A DNA stretch of 5,150 nt. Origin: Holosporales bacterium (GTDB lineage Bacteria; Pseudomonadota; Alphaproteobacteria; BNTO01). The stretch is from the NCBI GenBank assembly GCA_031265645.1, contig JAISCJ010000051.1, forward strand, positions 1 through 5,150, written 5' to 3'. Within the stretch, counting starts at the first letter, position 1. Each line of letters starts with the position of its first letter. A model generated the notes under the pieces. It saw only the letters and a list, made by a program, of their open reading frames with translations, did no database searches and was not told where the DNA came from. Below, piece by piece: positions 1-5,074 of the stretch. Made by a program: the position numbers and the translations under genes.

Positions 1-510
1 AAACTTCAACACATGGACAAAGCGTGGAAATTGCTGACATTGGCAGAACAAGACGACATCATTAAAAGGTTTGTTAAACTTGTCTGGTTAAGTCGGAAGG
101 GAATAACGCTTGAACTAACGCCAAATGGCACTGATACGACATCAATCGTTACCGTTCAGGGGTATTTTCAGCGCAAGAACCACGATCAGCAAGTCTTTGT
201 ACACAAAGAAAATCCAAGAGAGCACAAGGATCCAACGCTTTTGAAGGCTCTGGTTTATGCAGAACTTTGGCACGAAGACATTATTGAGGGTAGGATAGCG
301 GATTGTATGGAAATTGCCACAAACTATGGGGTTTCCTATGATTATGTCCGGCGGGTAATCCGTTTGGAAAAGCTGTCTCCTAGGATCAAAAAGGCCATTA
401 TTGATGGTAATCCAAACCTTGACGTAACGACCATGTCGTTGACTCGCAATAGGTTCCCTGCTATTTGGAAGGATCAGGAAGATGCGATGTTTCGTAAATT
501 TGTGGAATAG
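1..510 (+). CDS. Serine site-specific recombinase, C-terminal fragment (cut by window edge)
   Basis: This is the C-terminal part of a large serine recombinase of the phage integrase or resolvase/invertase kind, which cuts and rejoins DNA at attachment sites. The frame is open back to base 1 (KLQH before the first ATG at 13), so the gene starts left of the window and the ATG is internal; the stop is TAG at 508-510. Family-typical segments are visible: 'WKLLTLAEQDDIIKRFVKLV', the boundary motif before the last domain; 'LLKALVYAELWHEDIIEGRI'; then a helix-turn-helix-like 'MEIATNYGVSYDYVRRVIRL', 'LSPRIKKAIIDGNP' and 'FPAIWKDQ'. The catalytic N-terminal domain with its serine lies outside the window, so activity cannot be judged. 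It converges on the rhodanese gene with a 20-base gap. It probably belongs to an integrated element or its remnant. Family assignment is from remembered conserved patterns, not a search. Confidence 0.8.
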   Translation, partial: KLQHMDKAWKLLTLAEQDDIIKRFVKLVWLSRKGITLELTPNGTDTTSIVTVQGYFQRKNHDQQVFVHKENPREHKDPTLLKALVYAELWHEDIIEGRIADCMEIATNYGVSYDYVRRVIRLEKLSPRIKKAIIDGNPNLDVTTMSLTRNRFPAIWKDQEDAMFRKFVE

Positions 511-530
511 GACTCACCCTTTAGAACACA

Positions 531-1088
531 CTATGGTAGAGCTGCATGCACCCAGTTTAGTAGCTCTGCCATACCACACCAACCAGTAAACCCCGCCATC
601 AGCAATCCGCTTCCCATACAAAGAGGAAGCAAAAGAAAGTATGAGCTGACAAAGTGAGATAAGAGTAAACCTAATAAAATAAGGCAGCCAACAATGATTT
701 GCACCTGTCTCATAATTGGAACTTGTTTGCTTATAGTTTTAGTTGGAAGGTCAGCTTTAATCCATTCTGTGATGCCACCTTGTAGATTCAGCACTTCAAT
801 TTCTGGATTTTGCTCTTTTAATGCTTGAGTCGCTTTCGCTCCTCTTTTTCCAGATTTACAGTAAACAACTACTTTTTTCCCTCTTGGCTTAACTTGTTGG
901 CCAGTTACCAAAGGCAAAGGAAGGCTCTTGGCGCCATCAATAAAAGCAAAAACAAATTCATCCGTGTTTCGAACGTCTATCAATTCAATCTCTTGTTGGT
1001 CGATAAGTTCGTGCAACTCTTTCGCAGTAATCGTTGCAATTTGTTGGCTTTGTGACCAAGATAAAGTTGGTATGGTGAACAGTAACAA
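531..1088 (-). CDS. YgaP-like rhodanese-domain membrane protein with abnormal 5' end
   Basis: The protein is 185 residues from a TTG start. An N-terminal hydrophobic segment is followed by a rhodanese (sulfurtransferase) domain at about 18-115, with active-site loop CKSGKR at 77-82 and Cys77 as the predicted persulfide carrier. 'QVPIMRQVQI' leads into two membrane segments (about 131-147 and 150-168) and the 'GWCGMAELL' tail. This order matches E. coli YgaP (174 residues), a cytoplasmic rhodanese on a DUF2892-type hairpin. Unlike YgaP, this copy has 'LLLFTIPTLSWSQS' in front, like the core of a signal peptide, which would place the rhodanese outside the cytoplasm. Upstream the frame reads QAIG and then a TAG stop at 1101-1103; before it lies ATG-initiated MFFAKKP. 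Either a nonsense mutation or a recombination joint has cost the normal start. No ribosome binding site precedes the TTG. Family is confident; start and function are uncertain. Confidence 0.8.
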   Translation of the reverse strand: MLLFTIPTLSWSQSQQIATITAKELHELIDQQEIELIDVRNTDEFVFAFIDGAKSLPLPLVTGQQVKPRGKKVVVYCKSGKRGAKATQALKEQNPEIEVLNLQGGITEWIKADLPTKTISKQVPIMRQVQIIVGCLILLGLLLSHFVSSYFLLLPLCMGSGLLMAGFTGWCGMAELLNWVHAALP

Positions 1089-1204
1089 GCCGATTGCTTG
1101 CTACGGCTTTTTTGCGAAAAACATCAAAAGCATCATTGGCTCGGAATCCCATGTTCGTCCATATTTTTTCAAATTGCCATACGAAGTATAGGCACACTAT
1201 TCAT
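1087..1204 (-). pseudogene. RelB/DinJ-type antitoxin remnant, frameshifted and 3'-truncated
   Basis: Reading leftward, ATG at 1204-1202 opens MNSVPILRMA, which resembles RelB/DinJ N-termini with their IRMD-type ribbon strand. That frame then stops (ATT TGA). A second frame from 1176 continues 'QFEKIWTNMGF', 'NDAFDVFRKKAVASN', matching the family pattern of a helix, then LGL/MGM, then an AF/AI..F.KK helix. The two halves fit if a small indel lies near 1175. The expected continuation (a PF-containing segment and the toxin-binding tail) is absent; the sequence instead passes into the start of the rhodanese gene. No RelE-like toxin gene is visible. RelB proteins are DNA-binding antitoxins that repress their own operon; this copy should be non-functional. 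The match is by eye to a short family, so coincidence is possible, and part of the same DNA can be read as a lost signal peptide of the downstream gene. Confidence 0.5.
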
Positions 1205-1212
1205 GAGGCCTG

Positions 1213-1242
1213 GTATAACATCCGCCTATTTCCAAGATGCAA
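1213..1242 (-). promoter_or_regulatory. Possible leftward sigma-70-like promoter
   Basis: On the minus strand, TTGCAT (1242-1237) and TTATAC (1218-1213) are separated by 18 bases. They lie just ahead of the ATG at 1204 of the relB/dinJ remnant and could also serve the rhodanese gene. Only partial consensus matches support this. Confidence 0.25.
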
Positions 1243-1255
1243 AACTGTCTCAGTT

Positions 1256-1277
1256 TATGTGTCTGAACTTTCACATA
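1256..1277. repeat. Inverted repeat TATGTG-N10-CACATA in divergent intergenic region
   Basis: Perfect six-base arms (1256-1261 and 1272-1277) flank a ten-base spacer. It sits between the two divergent transcription units and about 29 bases upstream of the rightward -35 candidate, a reasonable place for a regulator site. No T-run follows, so it does not look like a terminator. A short arm in AT-rich DNA can arise by chance. Confidence 0.3.
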
Positions 1278-1305
1278 TAGAACAAAAAAGTTGATTTTTA
1301 ATCGT

Positions 1306-1335
1306 TTGACGTATATCAATGCAATTGTATATGGT
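1306..1335 (+). promoter_or_regulatory. Likely sigma-70-like promoter of the two-gene operon
   Basis: TTGACG at 1306-1311 is followed either by TATATG at 1328-1333 (spacer 16) or TATGGT at 1330-1335 (spacer 18). Transcription would begin near 1340-1343, only about 10 bases before ATG 1353. The mRNA would have a very short leader without a clear Shine-Dalgarno sequence; only a weak GGTG precedes the start. Confidence 0.45.
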
Positions 1336-1352
1336 GTTTTTTTGGTGTGCGT

Positions 1353-1937
1353 ATGGATAGGATTATATGTGGCGTTTGTTTAGGTTTTTATCTTATCGGT
1401 TTTTCTTATGGAACTTCTATCGAGAATTACTTAGCAGCCAGTTCGCCAAGTTACGATGTTGCCCGTCGTGTTAGCGATGCTTCGTTTGACGAAATTGCTC
1501 CGTTTTTGAATGGACCGGAGCCGCTTACTCGGTACTATAGTGCTGCTAAAAGTATGGGGGAAAGAGGTAACGTGTCTATTTTTGGTTGGATTGATTTGGC
1601 AAGCAAGATACGAGAACAGGAACACCTTTGTCGTGATAGTGGCTATGCTGCTAAATTGAAAAAAGTGAGAACCTATGCTTTTCTGAATGCGGTAGCCCTT
1701 CTTAAAAACAGTAACAATGTCGATCTCGTTAAGCGTTATATGTTGAGCTTTTGTTATAGCCTGGAGCCTGTGGCAATTGATTTAGGAATTTGGTGTAATC
1801 ATTCCAGCAAAATTTTGACGCTTTTTTCTGTTTTGCAAGCGTTTTTTAAGCATATAAATGTGACAGAAGACATTTTTGTCGTAAATTTTACAAAAGCAAT
1901 AAAGGATGTTAATTTGCAATTGAGTAGTCGCAAATGA
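1353..1937 (+). CDS. Small exported protein of unknown family, first gene of the operon
   Basis: I do not recognise this protein. From ATG 1353 it has 194 residues; a GTG at 1347 would add two. I prefer the ATG because both give the same signal sequence and neither has a clear ribosome binding site. The N-terminus (MDR, then 'IICGVCLGFYLIGFSYG') has a charged start, hydrophobic core and small residues before a likely cleavage site at SYG-TS, so export to the periplasm or beyond is predicted. The mature part is mixed polar and hydrophobic, probably mostly helical, with cysteines in the LCRDS, SFCYS and IWCNH segments that could form disulfides outside the cytoplasm. No catalytic motif is seen. 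A promoter lies just upstream, and its stop overlaps the start of the metallo-beta-lactamase lipoprotein gene by four bases (ATGA). Translational coupling and a shared task are therefore likely, though unproven. Confidence 0.75.
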   Translation: MDRIICGVCLGFYLIGFSYGTSIENYLAASSPSYDVARRVSDASFDEIAPFLNGPEPLTRYYSAAKSMGERGNVSIFGWIDLASKIREQEHLCRDSGYAAKLKKVRTYAFLNAVALLKNSNNVDLVKRYMLSFCYSLEPVAIDLGIWCNHSSKILTLFSVLQAFFKHINVTEDIFVVNFTKAIKDVNLQLSSRK

Positions 1938-4378
1938 AAGTAAAATCTGCTTTTTGGGTGTTTTCTCTAAGTTTTTTGTTTGCGTGCAGCGAAGAGGTAC
2001 AACTTTCAGAGCCATTGCCTGTTATGGACGATTTGGATGATAGCTCCGATAGCAGCCTTTTAGATCCTGATTATGCCGAACGTATTGTTGGTGGTATCTT
2101 TGAAGGACAAATTCCTTTACAGCCGCTTAGTAGAGCGGAAGTAAGTGATGTTGATTGTTTTGTTTTGAATGTTGGGGCTGGCAATTGTGTGTTTTTAAGA
2201 GGCCCATGTGGGGTTGTCGTTGTTGATGCTGGAACTTTAATTCCTGGTTATCAGTTTAATCAAGCTAACCAGAAAACACTTGAAGAGCGTTGGTGTGATT
2301 TTTGTAGCCGGAATGAAAATATTCTGGATATTTTCAGCGGGATAGGTCAAGTAACATTCATTGCTACTCATTTGGACGTAGATCATTGTGTTTTTATCCC
2401 CTACTTGGTAAGACACGCGATTGCGCTAAATAATGGAAAAATTAATATAAATTTTTGCATAGGTGCAAAGATTGGTGAGGCCCAAAATTTTCTGAAAGCT
2501 TGTTACGCGGCTTGCGGTGGCGTTTCTTACAATGTTTTTGTGCAAGAGCCTTTAGGTAGTCTAGTTGGAAATACATTGCCGTTTTGGCGACATGTACAAT
2601 CAGACGACCCAGTTAGCTTCTCCAAGATAGAAGAAATACTTGCTAATACTTTAGGGAGCCATTTGGCACACTTTCACGTACTAGTTCCGGTTAGTGGATT
2701 GGTGCATCCAGAAGATCGTAATTCTCAGAGTTTGGTTCTCCTTTTCGAACATTTTGGAAGTACAATTCTTTTCACTGGAGATGCGACGAAAGACACATTA
2801 GAAGCAATATTAGGAGATAGGGATTCCGTAACACGTGAAGATGACAGAAGTGCCATTGAATGGTTTTTGAATGAATACACAGAAGGAGCAGTTGATCGCC
2901 TACAAGTTGATCGCCTACAAATTGTAATTTCTGCAGTGAGCAAAAGAAATCGAAGGCTATTAAAACACGTTAACCTGATTATGGAGTCTCATCATGGCAG
3001 CGAAGATGAGGGATGTAATCTGTGGGTGCCTAAGATTATCGAGCTTAGTTGTGATAATTTTTGCGGATGTCTCTCTAGCTCTGACCCATTTGGCACATAT
3101 GGCCATCCTAGGCATGCTACCGTTAATTTTGTCAAATTTCCACAGTCTGCTATGGGTTTTTTGAAAGACGTTTTGTCTTGTACAGTAGCTGCGTCTGGAT
3201 CGGCAGTTGACAGACTTGTTTATAAAACGGCAAAAACAAAAAAAAATATATTTCAAACAATATTTGTTGCAGCCTACCAAATACTCTTTCGAAACACAGG
3301 AATGTCGATTTATTGTCAAGACAGAGAACAGCAGGAGTTAACAAAACATGGAGGATTCAGTTTGTATACTCAACATTTTTGGGATTATTTCTTGATAGGA
3401 GGAGATATTGCTTTTCATACATTAAATGGTGCGATTCAAGCGAATAATAGTCTCCTAAGACTTTATACGGCTTTTGAATGTTCTCCACTTTCCTTACAAG
3501 TTGAAATGTTGCCGCTTCGTCACAAATGTGCATTTTTAGAGAATGTTGATGCTTTTCTGCGTATGTTTAAGTTAGATCCGGGACTGGTTTTTGGAAGATT
3601 CCAAGATATTCTGAATTTAAATGGTAGTAGTTCAGAAATTCGCATAGAAGACGTTTTTGTGAGCAAAAGTAGATTAATGCCGTTAGTGCGCAAAGAAGAA
3701 ATTGGTATCCCAAGGAGGCAGGTATATATGGGGAATCAAGGAATTCATACATGGGATCAACACTTTTTAGATGACCCAGATACGATTGAGAGGCTATACC
3801 AAGCAGTACACAATGCGCTAGGTAATGGTGCTAAGCTGCCGTCTGTATCTGTGGAAAACATTTACGAACTGATGTTGAGCGTAGATAAAGCTACTATGAC
3901 GGACTATATTGTCGCAACCCTTGCGAATCACTTGGATGTACTACAGACAACTATTGATTTTTTACGATGTACTGATTTACAAGGTAGCGACCTATTTGAG
4001 TTACTTGTTCATACTTTAAATACTTACAAAGGATATAATCATGCTGAACATTCTACAGAAGAGCGATTGTCGAATTACGATATCTTGATGCGTTTAAACA
4101 TAGATGGTGTGGTTACCGAACACTTCGAGGAAATAGTTTTCAATACGGTCATATTGCTTTTTATGAATATAGATAATACGACAGACGTTATTAGCGCTCA
4201 ATTGAAACAGCTTGTCGGCATAATATCACTGTTAACTGCTGTGGAAAAAAATTTTGATCCTGTGCTACAAGTGTTGCTTGATAACGTGCTTATGGGGGGA
4301 TGGTGTGCGCCAGGATATAGGAACAGATTGTATGATATCTTAGCTTCATTTTGGGAATCCTATGGCGGTGCACTTTGA
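1934..4378 (+). CDS. Lipoprotein with ComEC/Rec2-type metallo-beta-lactamase domain and unknown C-terminal half
   Basis: The protein has 814 residues. MKVK plus a hydrophobic stretch ends in lipobox LFAC, so Cys18 is the predicted lipidated residue; Ser follows, suggesting outer-membrane sorting if E. coli Lol rules apply. After an acidic, Ser-rich linker (about 20-45), a ComEC-like metallo-beta-lactamase fold runs from about 72 to 400. It shows 'VDCFVLNVGAGNCVFLRGP', 'VVVVDAG', HLDVDH (146-151; H-x-D-x-D-H ligands), 'STILFTGDAT' with Asp283, ESHHGSED with His353/354, and 'YGHPRHATV' with His391. All expected metal ligands are present, so it may be an active hydrolase, probably on phosphodiesters or nucleic acid by family analogy. 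The ComEC channel domain is absent. The region from about 400 to 814 matches nothing I know and shows no transmembrane helix. The start overlaps the upstream gene by four bases. Substrate and role are unknown. Confidence 0.85.
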   Translation: MKVKSAFWVFSLSFLFACSEEVQLSEPLPVMDDLDDSSDSSLLDPDYAERIVGGIFEGQIPLQPLSRAEVSDVDCFVLNVGAGNCVFLRGPCGVVVVDAGTLIPGYQFNQANQKTLEERWCDFCSRNENILDIFSGIGQVTFIATHLDVDHCVFIPYLVRHAIALNNGKININFCIGAKIGEAQNFLKACYAACGGVSYNVFVQEPLGSLVGNTLPFWRHVQSDDPVSFSKIEEILANTLGSHLAHFHVLVPVSGLVHPEDRNSQSLVLLFEHFGSTILFTGDATKDTLEAILGDRDSVTREDDRSAIEWFLNEYTEGAVDRLQVDRLQIVISAVSKRNRRLLKHVNLIMESHHGSEDEGCNLWVPKIIELSCDNFCGCLSSSDPFGTYGHPRHATVNFVKFPQSAMGFLKDVLSCTVAASGSAVDRLVYKTAKTKKNIFQTIFVAAYQILFRNTGMSIYCQDREQQELTKHGGFSLYTQHFWDYFLIGGDIAFHTLNGAIQANNSLLRLYTAFECSPLSLQVEMLPLRHKCAFLENVDAFLRMFKLDPGLVFGRFQDILNLNGSSSEIRIEDVFVSKSRLMPLVRKEEIGIPRRQVYMGNQGIHTWDQHFLDDPDTIERLYQAVHNALGNGAKLPSVSVENIYELMLSVDKATMTDYIVATLANHLDVLQTTIDFLRCTDLQGSDLFELLVHTLNTYKGYNHAEHSTEERLSNYDILMRLNIDGVVTEHFEEIVFNTVILLFMNIDNTTDVISAQLKQLVGIISLLTAVEKNFDPVLQVLLDNVLMGGWCAPGYRNRLYDILASFWESYGGAL
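2891..2920 (+). repeat. Perfect 15-bp tandem duplication inside the lipoprotein gene
   Basis: GTTGATCGCCTACAA occurs twice without a gap (2891-2905, 2906-2920) and encodes VDRLQ twice (residues 320-329), just before the 'IVISAVSK' strand of the metallo-beta-lactamase domain. Identity at every base, including third positions, suggests a recent slippage duplication that kept the frame. Confidence 0.9.
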
Positions 4379-4458
4379 CTCGGCTCCTCAACGACAATGC
4401 CGGATTATATTCCACAAAAAAACAGCCCGATTTTTATAAAAAAGTAGGTAGAACTGGC

Positions 4459-4478
4459 GACCTACTGGTCATTAGGTC
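4459..4478. repeat. Dyad repeat copy 1 (fullest copy)
   Basis: The copy reads gacctactggtcattaggtc. It contains GACC-TACT-GGTC, followed by CATT and AGGTC, and the outer GACCTA/TAGGTC arms are also complementary, so it can fold in two ways. Its first 11 bases are repeated exactly in copy 3, and 16 of 20 bases match copy 5. Confidence 0.65.
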
Positions 4479-4558
4479 GGTACGCAGAATTTTTTCGTAA
4501 GACGGTCGTCCGAACGTGCCCCTAAAACATCGCAATCCAGCAGTATATCTACGTTTTA

Positions 4559-4570
4559 GACCACTAGGTC
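4559..4570. repeat. Dyad repeat copy 2 (short)
   Basis: GACC-ACTA-GGTC is a perfect four-base dyad with the same layout as copy 1 and starts exactly 100 bases after it. It matches 9 of 12 bases of the right half of copy 1. Confidence 0.5.
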
Positions 4571-4599
4571 AAAATTTGCACATGGTTGACTTGATACGC

Positions 4600-4631
4600 A
4601 AAAACCACTTCCTCTTTTCAACGGAAGGGGT
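4600..4631 (-). terminator. Leftward intrinsic-terminator-like hairpin
   Basis: On the minus strand, ACCCCTTCC and GGAAGTGGT form a nine-position stem with one C-T mismatch around a ten-base loop, followed by five Ts. It lies about 240 bases downstream of the tRNA on the tRNA's strand and could end that transcript. The loop is large and the T-run short. Confidence 0.4.
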
Positions 4632-4696
4632 CACCAAAAATTGCCCTTAAAGGCTTGATACTCAAGGGGTTCATGGCATTTATTGTGAAACGAACC

Positions 4697-4727
4697 GACC
4701 TACTGGTATCGGAGGGGATTTGCTCCG
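4697..4727. repeat. Dyad repeat copy 3 with adjoining CGGAG hairpin
   Basis: gacctactggt (4697-4707) is identical to the start of copy 1. It is followed by cggaggggatttgc (4710-4723), which recurs as cggagggaatctgc after copy 5 at the same 13-base offset, so the repeated unit is longer than the dyad. CGGAG (4710-4714) pairs with CTCCG (4723-4727) around eight bases. Confidence 0.55.
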
Positions 4728-4744
4728 TTTGCAGTTCCCAAGTG

Positions 4745-4757
4745 GACCATTAGGACA
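4745..4757. repeat. Dyad repeat copy 4
   Basis: gaccattaggaca is identical over 13 bases to the right half of copy 5 (4841-4853), 96 bases away. Confidence 0.55.
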
Positions 4758-4832
4758 AATCGACGAATTTTTGGATATTTTTTCTGGAATGGTTGACCCT
4801 GCTAGACCGCACAGATCCTAGGGTTTTCAGAA

Positions 4833-4867
4833 GACCTCCTGACCATTAGGACACGGAGGGAATCTGC
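4833..4867. repeat. Dyad repeat copy 5 with CGGAGGG tail, next to the tRNA
   Basis: gacctcctgaccattaggac (4833-4852) matches 16 of 20 bases of copy 1. It is followed by cggagggaatctgc (4854-4867), paralleling the tail of copy 3. It ends three bases from the tRNA 3' CCA, so it would lie at the start of the tRNA trailer. Confidence 0.6.
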
Positions 4868-4870
4868 CAT

Positions 4871-4946
4871 TGGCTCCCCGAGACGGACTCGAACCGCCGA
4901 CCCAGTGGTTAACAGCCACTTGCTCTACCAACTGAGCTATCGGGGA
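4871..4946 (-). tRNA. tRNA-Asn (anticodon GUU)
   Basis: This is a complete 76-base cloverleaf on the minus strand. The acceptor stem TCCCCGA/TCGGGGA pairs perfectly; D stem GCTC/GAGC; anticodon stem AGTGG/CCACT with loop CTGTTAA (anticodon GTT at 4913-4911); five-base variable loop GGGTC; T stem GGCGG/CCGTC with one G-T pair and loop TTCGAGT; discriminator G; encoded CCA. It decodes AAC and AAU as asparagine. Nothing suggests it is defective. It lies downstream of, and in the same orientation as, the group II intron end, so read-through from the intron transcript could contribute to its expression. No clear promoter of its own is seen in the roughly 57 bases between them. Confidence 0.97.
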
Positions 4947-5002
4947 TCCATATCGGTTCTACTACATAAATGCGAGGTGAGGCAACATCGTCAGCAGGGT
5001 CA

Positions 5003-5074
5003 CGAGAGTAGAGATACCCATTGCTGAGCATCCCCTCCACAAAACCGGACGTGCCCTACTAAGGCATACGGCTC
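5003..5074 (-). ncRNA. Group II intron domains V and VI
   Basis: Domain V runs leftward from 5074 to about 5042. It begins GAGCCGTATGCC with the AGC catalytic triad; TGCC pairs with GGCA around TTAGTAG; a CG bulge (CACGT) follows; and CGGTTT closes the basal stem. Layout and length (33-34 bases) fit the family. A linker GTGGAG leads to domain VI: GATGC (5032-5028) pairs with GTATC (5017-5013), followed by TCTACTC, whose A is a candidate branch point a few bases from the intron end. Key features look intact, but splicing competence cannot be judged without domains I-IV. Confidence 0.7.

Larger units (their letters stand above)
4379..4870. other. Non-coding region with dispersed dyad repeats
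   Basis: No credible gene is seen between the lipoprotein stop and the tRNA; frames are short and broken by stops. The region holds five degenerate GACC/GGTC motifs, a CGGAG/CTCCG hairpin (4710-4727) and a leftward terminator-like hairpin. No convincing rightward terminator follows the lipoprotein gene: CGGC/GCCG at 4381-4402 is weak, and the T-run at 4431-4435 has no good stem ahead of it. If the tRNA is transcribed leftward, much of this region would be its 3' trailer. Confidence 0.7.

Noticed and set aside
2725..3344. Leftward open frames antisense to the lipoprotein gene
   Set aside because: They have low-complexity composition, no family resemblance or start signals, and lie inside a well-supported gene.
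4381..4445. Rightward terminator after the lipoprotein gene
   Set aside because: The CGGC/GCCG stem has a 14-base loop and no adjoining T-run; the later T-run has no stem before it.
4790..4855. D-arm-like string TAATGGTCAGGAGGTC on the minus strand, suggesting a second degenerate tRNA
   Set aside because: No acceptor, anticodon and T arms can be paired around it, and the same bases are explained by the dyad repeat family.
4459..4867. CRISPR array
   Set aside because: Repeat copies are diverged and short, and their spacing is irregular (starts 100, 138, 48 and 88 bases apart).
4675..4900. Rightward frame ending in a PETDSNRRP-like peptide across the tRNA
   Set aside because: It is the familiar artefact of translating the antisense of a tRNA T arm; the frame has stops and no ribosome binding site.
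4947..5003. Promoter for the tRNA (CTGACG and a TTATGT-like box on the minus strand)
   Set aside because: The boxes match poorly and the spacing is not convincing.
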